A stretch of 48,174 nucleotides of DNA from Clostridia bacterium (GTDB lineage Bacteria; Bacillota; Clostridia; UBA1381; UBA9506), in the NCBI GenBank assembly GCA_017407515.1, contig JAFQWH010000027.1, forward strand, positions 1 to 48,174. The letters run 5' to 3'. The position numbers and the translations under genes were made by a program. The notes under the pieces were generated by a model that was not told the origin of the DNA, searched no databases, and saw only the letters and a list, made by a program, of their open reading frames with translations. Shown here piece after piece: positions 1 through 8,748 of this stretch. How positions within the stretch are numbered: the first letter of the stretch is position 1; each line of letters begins with the position of its first letter.

Positions 1-246
1 AAGGAAGAAGGCGGCCGTCATACTCCGTTCTTTAACAACTACAGACCCCAGTTCTATTTCAGAACAACTGACGTTACCGGCGTAATCAAACTGCCCGAAG
101 GCGTTGAAATGTGCATGCCTGGTGATAACGTTTCCATGGAAGTTGAACTGATCACTCCGATCGCTATCGAAGAAGGTCTGCGTTTCGCTATCCGTGAAGG
201 TGGTAGAACCGTAGGTTCCGGCGTTGTTTCTTCTATCATTGACTAA
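1..246 (+). CDS. tuf: Elongation factor Tu, C-terminal part (5' truncated by window)
   Basis: The first reading frame is open from base 1 to a TAA at 244-246. It encodes the last 81 residues of EF-Tu, the GTPase that delivers aminoacyl-tRNA to the ribosome. The segment is beta-barrel domain 3, recognisable by the conserved stretches [20 protein letters not shown] and [10 protein letters not shown] near the C-terminus. The GTPase domain and domain 2 lie outside the window. Arginine codons are only AGA and CGT, as expected for a very highly expressed gene. This gives a local reference for highly expressed codon use. A strong terminator follows, so tuf ends its transcription unit here. Confidence 0.97.
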   Translation, partial: KEEGGRHTPFFNNYRPQFYFRTTDVTGVIKLPEGVEMCMPGDNVSMEVELITPIAIEEGLRFAIREGGRTVGSGVVSSIID

Positions 247-261
247 TTAACGCTAATTTTC

Positions 262-299
262 AAGAAGCCGAAAATCATTGATTTTCGGCTTCTTTTTTT
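262..299 (+). terminator. Rho-independent terminator of tuf
   Basis: Perfect 16-bp inverted repeat (262-277 and 279-294) that begins AAGAAGCCG, followed by a T run to 299. It starts 15 bases after the tuf stop. The other strand has no comparable T run after the hairpin, so it should act mainly on tuf. Confidence 0.93.
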
Positions 300-326
300 G
301 TGTCTGTGATTTTTGCTACAGCCCCT

Positions 327-1514
327 TTATTCTATGCGTATCTTCTGGGCAATATCCTCAATATATTCAGCCACCACCGTCACCTCAATGGTGTCCTCGT
401 CCAACACGGTATAGCTCATCTTGCTTTCCTTTTTTTGACCGTTGTCTGAGGCTTCTGCATCAAACATTGCCTCAAGCTCCAAAGCACCGCTTTGGGCAAC
501 ACTTTCTGCAGACATTTTCTCATAGGTTGTAACCTCCTCACGATAAACCCGCGATGTAACACCCAGCCCTAAATACTTTCCGAAGAAGCTAAGCTCTCGA
601 TTGCTTACTTCTTCAGTATATTCTGCAAAACTTGCCTGCCCGTTAAAAAACAGGTTTAAATCCCAACCAAACAGATGCAGAGTATGCTTTTTTTCTACCT
701 TGCCCGTTTCATTTTTCTTAGGGCACCACAAAGAATAGGCTTTCGTTTTTTCATACCAAACCCGGGCATAAATTTCTGCATCAGCCTGTATTTGCCGTGG
801 TTCTACCCCTTTTTCACTGACAATTAAACCGCTAACTAACATATCACCCCGCCGCACCGTATCTCCCAACTCCACCATAGGGGCACCGTTTCGAACAATC
901 ATAGATGCAATAACACCGTCTTTGTCCGCAATAATGTTGCAATAGTCATTTTCATCAAAAATTGCCGGTTTCGGTACTCTCTCTTTTACCTGCACCGTTA
1001 CCTTAGAACCGCTTTTATCGGCCCATAGCCAGGCAAGCTCCGGCATTTTGATAAGCATTTGGTTCTGCAGCTGTTTTTCATCTAAAAAAGGGCGGAACGT
1101 TCCCACCTTTAAGCCGCAATCTGATAATGCTGCCCGTAGGTCTCTGACAGAAACGGTCTCACAGCCTGTAATCTCAATTTTCCAGATAAACTGGTTAAGC
1201 ACAATCAGTAACAAAAAAAAGGTTCCCAAACCGGCTAAAAACCATTTCCGCTGCTTTAACCGGTCAAAGAGAGCTGGTAATCCGCATTTTTTTATAATTT
1301 TAACCTGCACATTTGTTTTTTTTACCACCGGCGGTAGCAACCGAAACCCCCGATTACTGATACAGCAGCGTAAAACCGTGGACGAACAGGGAAACAAATC
1401 CCAGATCAGAATATGCCGCCCGGCACAAACATTTAAAAATCGTTCCGGGTATTTACCTGTGACCGTAATCACTAAATATCCGCGAAAAAACTGAAAAAGC
1501 CTGGTAAATAGCAT
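327..1514 (-). CDS. yqfD: Sporulation protein YqfD
   Basis: 395 residues, the usual length of the YqfD family, whose members are made in the mother cell and are needed for efficient sporulation; the biochemical role is unknown. The N-terminal 90 residues are cytoplasmic and basic. One membrane segment follows at about 93-113 (LAGLGTFFLLLIVLNQFIW), then a long extracytoplasmic region that starts with a POTRA/FtsQ-like fold containing the conserved KIEITG stretch. It lies 14 bases downstream of yqfC and is presumably cotranscribed with it, as in Bacillus. No dedicated terminator is seen on this strand; the tuf terminator lies beyond its 3' end. Confidence 0.92.
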   Translation of the reverse strand: MLFTRLFQFFRGYLVITVTGKYPERFLNVCAGRHILIWDLFPCSSTVLRCCISNRGFRLLPPVVKKTNVQVKIIKKCGLPALFDRLKQRKWFLAGLGTFFLLLIVLNQFIWKIEITGCETVSVRDLRAALSDCGLKVGTFRPFLDEKQLQNQMLIKMPELAWLWADKSGSKVTVQVKERVPKPAIFDENDYCNIIADKDGVIASMIVRNGAPMVELGDTVRRGDMLVSGLIVSEKGVEPRQIQADAEIYARVWYEKTKAYSLWCPKKNETGKVEKKHTLHLFGWDLNLFFNGQASFAEYTEEVSNRELSFFGKYLGLGVTSRVYREEVTTYEKMSAESVAQSGALELEAMFDAEASDNGQKKESKMSYTVLDEDTIEVTVVAEYIEDIAQKIRIE

Positions 1515-1528
1515 TGTATTCTCTCCTT

Positions 1529-1810
1529 TTACGACCCAAGCATAACTCCGGAAATAATACCATGAATTAAAATTTCATCATCTGTAATGGCGACAATCTG
1601 CAAACTGTTCCCTGAAATGGTGATGCGGTAATTTTTACTCCTGAGTCTGATTTCTTCCGGCTCGTAAGCCTCAATGCTTTTATAGTTCTCCACTGTCAGC
1701 TCCCGGTTATCGCTAAGCGTTACCCGGGGAACGTCGGCAACCATATCAAGAGGAATATCCAAAAAACCGGACAGCCTTGCTGCCACGGTTTTTTCTTTCT
1801 TTTTTTTCAT
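1529..1810 (-). CDS. yqfC: Sporulation protein YqfC
   Basis: 93 residues beginning MKKKKEKTVA. The frame is open further upstream to 1873, but the ATG at 1810 has a GAGGTGA ribosome binding site eight bases ahead and gives the normal YqfC length, so it is the chosen start. The family is a small beta-rich sporulation protein always found beside YqfD; in Bacillus subtilis the pair belongs to the SigE mother-cell regulon. Its molecular function is unknown. The gene is divergent from ylbJ, with 83 bases between the two start codons. Confidence 0.9.
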   Translation of the reverse strand: MKKKKEKTVAARLSGFLDIPLDMVADVPRVTLSDNRELTVENYKSIEAYEPEEIRLRSKNYRITISGNSLQIVAITDDEILIHGIISGVMLGS

Positions 1811-1893
1811 TCCCAAAATCACCTCGCATGTTATTTTTATGCACGCCATCTCATATTCATTACCATAAATCATTTTCCACCGAGGCGGTCACT

Positions 1894-2982
1894 ATGAAAC
1901 AAAAATTTTACACGGTAAGGCTAAAAAAGTTTGCCTCCTATATCCTAGTGCTTTTACTACTTTTGCTTCTTTTGCTTCGTTCAAAGGAGGCGATGAATGC
2001 CGCCAGACAGGCTTTAATTCTTTGCTACAACACCGTAATTCCCTCCCTCTTTCCTTTTTTTATTATCTCCGGCCTGCTCACTGCCGGCGGTTTTGTAACC
2101 CTGCTTTCCAAGGTTTTTTCTCCGGTTATGAAACCGGTATTCAACATGAACGGAAGCGGTGCCCTGCCCTTTCTTATCGGTATAATCAGTGGCTACCCTA
2201 TGGGGGCAAAAATAACCTCAGAGCTGTTTTCCGACGGGGCCCTAAGCCGCAGTGAAGCCCAAAGGCTTTTGCCCTTTTCCAACAACTCCGGCCCCTTGTT
2301 CATCATCGGTGCAGTAGGAACCGGTATGCTGCAAAATATCCGGCTGGGCATCTTTTTATACGCGGTTCACGTTGTTTGTGCCGTGTTGGTCGGCATTTGT
2401 TTCCGGTGGTATAAAGCCGAAATCACAGGGCATAAACCCCAATCACCCCGACAGAGCTCCACGCAAAAGACAACCTCTTTTTCCGCTGTTGTAGCAACCG
2501 GCACAGACACAATGCTCTTAGTTTGCGGCTTTATAGTCTTTTTTGCCGCACTTTCTGCCTGCCTCACGCCCCTGTTGGATACACTGCTGCCCATTCCCCT
2601 GGCTAAGGCTGTTAAAGCACTGCTGGAGGTAACAAACGGGGCCGATTTAATAACAAAAAGCGGCCTTTCTACCCGATTGATGCTTGCCTGGCTCTCTGCC
2701 GCCATCGGCTTTGGGGGTGTCTGCGTTATGTTGCAAGTGGCAGGTATCGCAGGGGCGGCATCTCTTTCCATGAAAAGCTATGTGTTGGGGAAAATACTCC
2801 ACAGTCTTTTCTCCGGCGTTATGACGTTTTGTTGTTTTCCCCTGATTACAGAGCAAACCCCTACCCTAATTCTTTCACCGCCTCCTGTAAACCTGCCAAT
2901 TCTGCCTCTTGTATACGGAATCACAATTTTCGGAATTCTCTTTGTTTGTTTGAAGAGATATATTTCCAAGAAAGCCGGTTAA
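1894..2982 (+). CDS. ylbJ: Sporulation integral membrane protein YlbJ
   Basis: 362 residues from the ATG at 1894, which has GAGGCGGT just upstream. The longer frame from 1777 overlaps yqfC and is unlikely. It is a polytopic membrane protein of the nucleoside-recognition/gate family with about eight hydrophobic segments. Family marks are SGYPMGAK near residue 97 and the following LLPFSNNSGPLF. In Bacillus YlbJ is SigE-dependent and required for spore cortex formation and heat-resistant spores; the transported solute is not known. Here it sits between yqfCD and the glycogen operon. Only about 80 bases separate its stop from glgB, with a candidate promoter between. Confidence 0.92.
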   Translation: MKQKFYTVRLKKFASYILVLLLLLLLLLRSKEAMNAARQALILCYNTVIPSLFPFFIISGLLTAGGFVTLLSKVFSPVMKPVFNMNGSGALPFLIGIISGYPMGAKITSELFSDGALSRSEAQRLLPFSNNSGPLFIIGAVGTGMLQNIRLGIFLYAVHVVCAVLVGICFRWYKAEITGHKPQSPRQSSTQKTTSFSAVVATGTDTMLLVCGFIVFFAALSACLTPLLDTLLPIPLAKAVKALLEVTNGADLITKSGLSTRLMLAWLSAAIGFGGVCVMLQVAGIAGAASLSMKSYVLGKILHSLFSGVMTFCCFPLITEQTPTLILSPPPVNLPILPLVYGITIFGILFVCLKRYISKKAG

Positions 2983-2986
2983 ATTG

Positions 2987-3016
2987 GTATAATTTATCCA
3001 TTTTATGCATACATAT
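2987..3016 (+). promoter_or_regulatory. Candidate promoter of the glycogen operon (SigE-like or extended -10)
   Basis: Two readings are possible. As a SigE promoter, GTATAAT (2987-2993) is a -35 near KMATATT, followed by a 14-base spacer and CATACATA (3008-3015), close to CATACANT. As a SigA promoter, TGGTATAAT (2985-2993) is an extended -10 with no good -35. CATACA (3008-3013) also forms an inverted repeat with TGTATG (3022-3027). The SigE reading fits the flanking sporulation genes. Confidence 0.5.
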
Positions 3017-3060
3017 ATATTTGTATGTGTTTTTTACGAATCAAAAAGGACGATGATACC

Positions 3061-4971
3061 ATGACGGAAAAACTAGCTCAAAAAGTCCCGACAGAGCAGG
3101 ATTTTAGCCTGTTTCACAAGGGAGACTGCACCGATGCCTACACCTTTATGGGGGCACACCAAATTGCTGATTCTGAATATGTATTCCGGGTTTGGGCACC
3201 GAACGCCAAAACCGTTTCTGTGGTGGGAGATTTTAACCATTGGGACAGAACCTGCCACCCTATGACCCGCATAACCGATGGCGGCATCTGGGAGTTGACA
3301 GTTTGCGGCTTATCTGTTTTTTCGCTCTATAAGTATTCTTTGGAAACGCAAACTGGCGAAATCAAGCTAAAGTCAGACCCTTACGGGTTTCATTTTGAAA
3401 CACGTCCGGGAACAGCCACAAAGCTTTACGATTTAGAGGGCTTTCATTGGACAGACCATAGCTACCTGAAAAAACTGAAGCATAAAAATCCTTTAGAACA
3501 GCCCATTAACATTTATGAACTGCACCCGGGTTCCTGGAGAAAATTTGCAGACGGGGAACCCTTTAACTACCAAAAGCTTGCAACTGAGCTGATTGCCTAT
3601 GTAAAAGAAATGGGATATACCCATATTGAGCTTATGCCCATCAGCGAGTATCCCTACGACGGCTCCTGGGGCTACCAGGTGACGGGCTACTATGCCCCCA
3701 CCTCCCGATACGGAACACCCACCGACTTTATGCAGTTTATAGACGATTGTCACGCCGCCGGCATTGGCGTTATCCTCGACTGGGTGGCGGCACATTTCCC
3801 CAAGGACGCTGTGGGATTATATGAATTTGACGGCACCTGCTGTTATGAATATGCCGACCCCCTAAAAAACGAGCACCCCGACTGGGGCACACGAATTTTC
3901 GACTATGAACGGGGTGAGGTTCAGTCTTTTTTGATTTCCAACGTGCTTTTCTTTTTAAAGCTGTACCATGTAGACGGAATCCGTGTTGATGCCGTTGCCT
4001 CCATGCTGTACTTAGACTACGGAAAAAAAGACGGTCAGTGGCGGCCCAACGCCTATGGCGGCAAGGAAAATTTAGGAGCGGTCAGTTTTTTGCAAAAATT
4101 AAACCGTGCCGCTTTCCGCCAAAATCCCTCCGTTTTAATGATTGCAGAAGAATCTACAGCCTGGCCTATGGTGACCAAACCCACAGACCAGGGCGGTCTG
4201 GGCTTTTTGCTTAAGTGGAACATGGGCTGGATGAACGATATGCTTTCTTATATGTCGAAAGACCCGTTCTTTCGCAAGAATGCTCACAACCAAATTACCT
4301 TTTCCATGACCTATGCCTTTTCAGAGAATTATATTCTCCCTCTCTCCCACGACGAAGTGGTACACGGCAAATGCTCGCTGATTAACAAAATGCCGGGGGT
4401 CTATGAACAAAAATTTGCAAATCTCAGAGCGTTTTTAGCCTACCAGATTGCACACCCCGGAAAAAAACTGCTCTTTATGGGCGGCGAATTTGCCCAGTTT
4501 ATTGAATGGGACTACCACAAGGAGCTGGATTGGCTTCTCCTTGGTTATGACTACCACAAAAAATTTCAAGCCTGCATCAAGGAGTTAAACCGCATCTATC
4601 GGATAAAGCCTCAGCTTTGGCAAATTGATGACAGCTGGGACGGATTTACCTGGATTGTTCCCGATGACCACACCCAGAACATTCTCGCCTTTATCCGGCG
4701 GGATAAAAAAGGCAGGGAGCTTTTATGTATCTTTAATTTTTCACCGATTCTGCGGGAAAATTACCGATTGGGTCTCCCTCAGCATAGCCGTATTCGGTGT
4801 ATCCTTTCTACGGACGATACTGCTTTTGGCGGTGAGGGAACCAGGCTTCGGGGAAGCTCTTCTAAGCCCATTCCCTCCCACGGCTTTGCTCACAGCCTCA
4901 CCGTAACGGTAGCACCCATGTCTGCGGCTTTTTATGAAATCAAGCATTTACAGGAAAAAGGAGATGAATAA
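3061..4971 (+). CDS. glgB: 1,4-alpha-glucan branching enzyme GlgB
   Basis: Makes alpha-1,6 branches in glycogen by cleaving and re-attaching alpha-1,4 chains. 636 residues from the ATG at 3061, preceded by AAGGA; an in-frame ATG at 3025 lies inside the promoter-like region and is rejected. An N-terminal CBM48 beta domain (about 35-130, with VWAPNAKTVSVVGDFNHW) precedes a GH13 barrel. Visible active-site residues are Asp310 in GIRVDAV (nucleophile), Glu363 in MIAEEST (acid/base) and Asp431 in SHDEVVHGK. Length and motif order match bacterial GlgB. It is the first gene of a run of seven genes on the same strand with gaps of 3-37 bases. Confidence 0.96.
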   Translation: MTEKLAQKVPTEQDFSLFHKGDCTDAYTFMGAHQIADSEYVFRVWAPNAKTVSVVGDFNHWDRTCHPMTRITDGGIWELTVCGLSVFSLYKYSLETQTGEIKLKSDPYGFHFETRPGTATKLYDLEGFHWTDHSYLKKLKHKNPLEQPINIYELHPGSWRKFADGEPFNYQKLATELIAYVKEMGYTHIELMPISEYPYDGSWGYQVTGYYAPTSRYGTPTDFMQFIDDCHAAGIGVILDWVAAHFPKDAVGLYEFDGTCCYEYADPLKNEHPDWGTRIFDYERGEVQSFLISNVLFFLKLYHVDGIRVDAVASMLYLDYGKKDGQWRPNAYGGKENLGAVSFLQKLNRAAFRQNPSVLMIAEESTAWPMVTKPTDQGGLGFLLKWNMGWMNDMLSYMSKDPFFRKNAHNQITFSMTYAFSENYILPLSHDEVVHGKCSLINKMPGVYEQKFANLRAFLAYQIAHPGKKLLFMGGEFAQFIEWDYHKELDWLLLGYDYHKKFQACIKELNRIYRIKPQLWQIDDSWDGFTWIVPDDHTQNILAFIRRDKKGRELLCIFNFSPILRENYRLGLPQHSRIRCILSTDDTAFGGEGTRLRGSSSKPIPSHGFAHSLTVTVAPMSAAFYEIKHLQEKGDE

Positions 4972-4974
4972 ACT

Positions 4975-6135
4975 ATGGTAAACAGAAAAAAATATATCGC
5001 CATGCTGCTTGCCGGCGGTCAGGGCAGCCGCTTAGGGAGCCTCACCCGAAACATTGCAAAGCCGGCAGTTCCCTTCGGGGGCAAATACCGCATCATTGAT
5101 TTCACCCTTTCTAACTGCGTCAATTCCGGTATTGATACCGTTGGTGTTTTAACCCAATATAAACCCCTTGAATTAAATGAATACATCGGCAATGGTCAAC
5201 CCTGGGGCTTAGACCGAAACCGTGGCGGCGTTCACATCTTGCAGCCCTTTACTAAAATTAACTCCAAATCCTGGTACGAGGGAACGGCGAACGCAATTTT
5301 TCAAAATATCCGTTTTATAGAGCGGTACGAGCCGGAAAGCGTTGTGATTTTATCTGGAGACCATATTTACAAAATGGATTATCGGAAACTACTTGCCTTC
5401 CATGAAGAAAAAAACGCCGATTGTACCATTGCTGTCATCAACGTTCCAAAAGAAGAAGCCTCCCGTTTCGGAATTATGAATACAGACCCGGACGGACGGA
5501 TTTATGAATTTGAGGAAAAACCCAAAAACCCAAAAAGCACCAAAGCCTCCATGGGCGTTTATGTGTTTCGCTGGGAGGTTTTAAAAAAATACTTAACGGA
5601 AGACGACAAGCAGGAAAAGTCGGCACACGACTTTGGCAAGAACATAATCCCCGCCATGCTCTCAGACCAAAAGCGGCTGTTTTCATGGGAATTTTCCGGC
5701 TACTGGAAAGACGTAGGTACCACAGAGAGCTTGTGGGAAGCCAATATGGATTTATTGGACCCGAACTGTGAACTGAGTTTAAGTGATGACGATTTCCGTA
5801 TTTACGCACGGAATTTCGATTCCCCACCGACCTTCGTCTCAGAAGAGGCACGGCTTAATGACTGCATGATTACGGGGGGCTGTACCATCTACGGAACCGT
5901 TACAAATTCCGTTATCTCCAGCGACTGTGTTATCGAAGCCGGTGCAACAGTCAGTCACTCGGTTCTGCTCCCCGGCACGGTTGTGGGGAAAGATGCAAAA
6001 ATCAACTATGCAATTATCGGGCAAAATACGGTCATCGAAAGTGGAGCGGAAGTCGGCTGTCGGAAAACCGATGACATTCATCCCGAAATTACGGTAATTG
6101 GCGAGAAAAAGAAGATTACAAGAAAACCGGCATAA
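4975..6135 (+). CDS. glgC: Glucose-1-phosphate adenylyltransferase GlgC
   Basis: Makes ADP-glucose from ATP and glucose-1-phosphate, the committed step of bacterial glycogen synthesis. 386 residues. The nucleotidyltransferase signature [12 protein letters not shown] is at residues 13-24, the conserved GDHIYKMDY follows near 127, and the C-terminal third is a left-handed beta-helix of hexapeptide repeats. It starts three bases after glgB and has AAGGAG upstream. The catalytic signature is intact, in contrast to its neighbour GlgD, so this is the catalytic subunit. Confidence 0.96.
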   Translation: MVNRKKYIAMLLAGGQGSRLGSLTRNIAKPAVPFGGKYRIIDFTLSNCVNSGIDTVGVLTQYKPLELNEYIGNGQPWGLDRNRGGVHILQPFTKINSKSWYEGTANAIFQNIRFIERYEPESVVILSGDHIYKMDYRKLLAFHEEKNADCTIAVINVPKEEASRFGIMNTDPDGRIYEFEEKPKNPKSTKASMGVYVFRWEVLKKYLTEDDKQEKSAHDFGKNIIPAMLSDQKRLFSWEFSGYWKDVGTTESLWEANMDLLDPNCELSLSDDDFRIYARNFDSPPTFVSEEARLNDCMITGGCTIYGTVTNSVISSDCVIEAGATVSHSVLLPGTVVGKDAKINYAIIGQNTVIESGAEVGCRKTDDIHPEITVIGEKKKITRKPA

Positions 6136-6152
6136 AGAAAGGAGGCATAGCC

Positions 6153-7265
6153 ATGAACATGATGGGTATTATTTTTTCTAATATTTACGATGAGCGTTTA
6201 GGCGAAATTACCGCACGGCGAACCCTGGCTTCTCTCCCCTTCGGCGGCCGATACCGACTCATTGATTTTGTGCTTTCCAACATGGTTAACTCCGGCATCA
6301 CAAATGTGGGTGTTATCACAAAGCAAAACTACCAGTCCCTGATGGACCATTTAGGAAACGGCGGAGAGTGGGATCTAGACCGAAAGGTGGACGGACTCTT
6401 TATTCTGCCTCCCTTTGGTCAGGGACAAAAAAGCGTTTACCGGGGAAAGCTGGAGGCTCTCTTTGGCACGCTCCGTTTTCTGGAACGATCTAACGAGGAA
6501 TACGTCCTCCTTGCCGACACCAATATTATCTGTAATATGGATTATCGGCAGTTCCTCCAGCGGCATATTGATTCCGGTGCTGAAATCAGTATGATTACCA
6601 AGCGGGAGGAAATTTCCGGTTTGGGCGACGCCTGCGACTTGGTGGTTCGCAGCGATTACAGCGGCAGGGTACAAGATGTTTTAATGCATTACGGCGTACC
6701 CGGTATTGAAAACGCCGCTATCGGTATGTACATCATGAAACGAACCTTTTTAATTGAGCTGTTAAAAGAGGCACATTCCTATAATCTGGTTGATTTTGAA
6801 CGGGAGATTATTCAGGCAAAATTCCCCCATCTTTACATTAAAGAATTGCCCTTTGACGGCAGAATTCTTCGGATTGACAGCCTTGGAAAATACTTTTCCG
6901 CCAACATGGCTCTGCTGGACGCTTCCATCAGAAATGAAATTTTCACTCGTCACGGGCTGATTTATACAAAAATCCGTGATGAAGTTCCCACCAGGTACAC
7001 GAAAGGTTGCCGGATTAAAAACAGTTTAATTGCTGATGGATGTACTATCTTGGGCGAGGTTGAAAACTCTGTTTTATTTCGCGGCGTAACCGTAGGCAAG
7101 GGTGCAAAACTGAAAAACTGTATTGTGATGCAGGACACAGTCATTGAAGAAAACGCCGAGCTGCTCTACACCATCTGCGATAAAGACGTTACCATAACAA
7201 AAAGTCGTCTGTTAATGGGTGCTCCGGCACATCAAATAATTATAACCAAAGGCAAAGTCGTATAA
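6153..7265 (+). CDS. glgD: GlgD, non-catalytic partner subunit of ADP-glucose pyrophosphorylase
   Basis: 370 residues, homologous to GlgC along its whole length (PFGGRYRLIDFVLSNMVNSG is nearly the same in both) but lacking the GGxGxRL nucleotide-binding loop: the N-terminus reads MNMMGIIFSNIYDERL. This is the typical state of the GlgD subunit of Bacillota, where GlgC and GlgD form a heterotetramer. GlgD is poorly active alone and modulates GlgC. The C-terminal beta-helix is retained. A good AAAGGAGG site precedes the ATG, 17 bases after glgC. Confidence 0.94.
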   Translation: MNMMGIIFSNIYDERLGEITARRTLASLPFGGRYRLIDFVLSNMVNSGITNVGVITKQNYQSLMDHLGNGGEWDLDRKVDGLFILPPFGQGQKSVYRGKLEALFGTLRFLERSNEEYVLLADTNIICNMDYRQFLQRHIDSGAEISMITKREEISGLGDACDLVVRSDYSGRVQDVLMHYGVPGIENAAIGMYIMKRTFLIELLKEAHSYNLVDFEREIIQAKFPHLYIKELPFDGRILRIDSLGKYFSANMALLDASIRNEIFTRHGLIYTKIRDEVPTRYTKGCRIKNSLIADGCTILGEVENSVLFRGVTVGKGAKLKNCIVMQDTVIEENAELLYTICDKDVTITKSRLLMGAPAHQIIITKGKVV

Positions 7266-7289
7266 GCCGTTTACCAAAGGAGGAAAAGC

Positions 7290-8711
7290 GTGAAAGTTTT
7301 ATTTGCAACTGCAGAGGCAGCACCGTACCTTAAAATCGGCGGTTTGGGAGATGTTTCTTACGCTCTCCCTAAGGCACTCTCTGAAAAAGATGTTGAAGTT
7401 TGCGTCGTACTGCCTTTATACAAAACCGTAAAGGACCGATACGGCGAGGAGCTGACCTACCTGACCTCGTTTACAGTGCCCCTTTCCTGGCGTCAACTTT
7501 ACTGTGGCGTGTTTTGTCACAGACAAGATAAGGTAACCTATTATTTTATTGATAACGAGTATTATTTTTTACGAGATGCTGTTTACGGTAACTATGATGA
7601 CGGTGAACGCTTTGCTTTCTTCTCTAAAGCCGTTCTCGAAATGCTGCAGCACGTAGATTTTTGGCCCGACGTCATTCACGCAAACGACTGGCAATGTGCC
7701 TTAATTCCCCTATTTTTAAATGCCTTTTACCGAGGCCACGAAGGCTACCGCCCTATTAAGACTATGTTTACCATACATAACATAGAGTATCAGGGGCAAA
7801 CGCCATACACCTTTGCTGAAGACGTTTTAGGGCTGTCGAAAGAAAATATTTCTTCTCTTTCTTATGGGGGTTGCCTGAACTTTATGTTTTCTGCCATTTG
7901 CCTCTCCGATAAGGTCACAACCGTTTCCGAAAGCTACGCAGAGGAGCTGAAAACCGCCTACTATGGCAAGGAAATGAGCCGTGTTTTATCCGGTGTTTCC
8001 TATAAATTCTGCGGTATAACAAACGGTATTGACCCGGAGATTTTTAACCCCCAGCAGGACCCTCATCTGTTTCACCGTTACAGCACGAAAGCTATGGGCG
8101 GTAAAAAAATCGGCAAGCGAAAACTTCGGGAGCTTTTAGACTTAGAGCAAGACGACGAGGTGCCCATTCTTTCCATGGTAACCCGCCTTGTAGGGCATAA
8201 AGGGCTTGACTTGGTAGAATATATCCGTCACGAGTTGCTTAAACGTCGGTTGCAACTTGTGGTTTTGGGTACCGGAGACGAGATGTATGAAAATATGTTT
8301 CGGGAGCTTTCCTATCAGTACCCCGGGCGGGTCAGTGCCAACATTTGCTTTAATCCGGCTCTTGCCTCAAAAATCTATGCCGGCAGTGATTTATTCTTAA
8401 TGCCCTCAAAAAGTGAGCCCTGCGGTCTTGCACAGATGATTGCCATGCGTTACGGGGCAATTCCCATTGTTCGGGAAACCGGCGGCTTAAAAGACACGGT
8501 AACTCCCATCAACCCCGAAACCGGCGAGGGCCAGGGCTTTACCTTTAAAAGCTATAACGCTCACGATATGCTTGATGCTATTGACCGAGCCCTATGGTTT
8601 TTCTACGAGAAAAAGCAGGAGCTTAAAAAGGTGATTCGCTTTAACATGGAAACCGACTTTAGCTGGAACGGGGCGGCAGAGCGTTACCTTGCCATTTATA
8701 AAAGTATGTAA
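7290..8711 (+). CDS. glgA: Glycogen synthase GlgA (ADP-glucose dependent)
   Basis: Extends alpha-1,4-glucan chains from ADP-glucose; a GT5 family glycosyltransferase with two Rossmann domains. 473 residues, the normal length. The start codon is GTG at 7290, seven bases after AAAGGAGG. The ADP-glucose binding signature KIGGLGDV is at residues 15-22. The C-terminal nucleotide-binding segment with PSKSEPCGLAQMIAMRYGAI and the following TGGLKDTV is intact. It lies 24 bases after glgD in the same operon. Confidence 0.96.
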   Translation: MKVLFATAEAAPYLKIGGLGDVSYALPKALSEKDVEVCVVLPLYKTVKDRYGEELTYLTSFTVPLSWRQLYCGVFCHRQDKVTYYFIDNEYYFLRDAVYGNYDDGERFAFFSKAVLEMLQHVDFWPDVIHANDWQCALIPLFLNAFYRGHEGYRPIKTMFTIHNIEYQGQTPYTFAEDVLGLSKENISSLSYGGCLNFMFSAICLSDKVTTVSESYAEELKTAYYGKEMSRVLSGVSYKFCGITNGIDPEIFNPQQDPHLFHRYSTKAMGGKKIGKRKLRELLDLEQDDEVPILSMVTRLVGHKGLDLVEYIRHELLKRRLQLVVLGTGDEMYENMFRELSYQYPGRVSANICFNPALASKIYAGSDLFLMPSKSEPCGLAQMIAMRYGAIPIVRETGGLKDTVTPINPETGEGQGFTFKSYNAHDMLDAIDRALWFFYEKKQELKKVIRFNMETDFSWNGAAERYLAIYKSM

Positions 8712-8748
8712 ATTTTAAAGCTGCAAAATGCGGCGGAAAGGCTTTTCT

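Noticed and set aside
1048-1494. 148-codon open frame opposite yqfD
   Set aside because: Lies entirely within yqfD on the other strand with low-complexity composition and no ribosome binding site.
1777-1893. Longer N-terminus for ylbJ
   Set aside because: It would overlap the divergent yqfC gene, and the extra residues are not membrane-protein-like; the ATG at 1894 has a ribosome binding site.
1811-1893. SigE promoters for yqfC and ylbJ in the divergent gap
   Set aside because: CATAAAAAT and CATATTCAT resemble -10 boxes, but no matching -35 occurs at 13-15 bases, so they are not listed as features despite the expected SigE control.
3025-3060. Earlier in-frame ATG for glgB
   Set aside because: It lies in the promoter-like inverted repeat, lacks a ribosome binding site and adds 12 residues not typical for GlgB.
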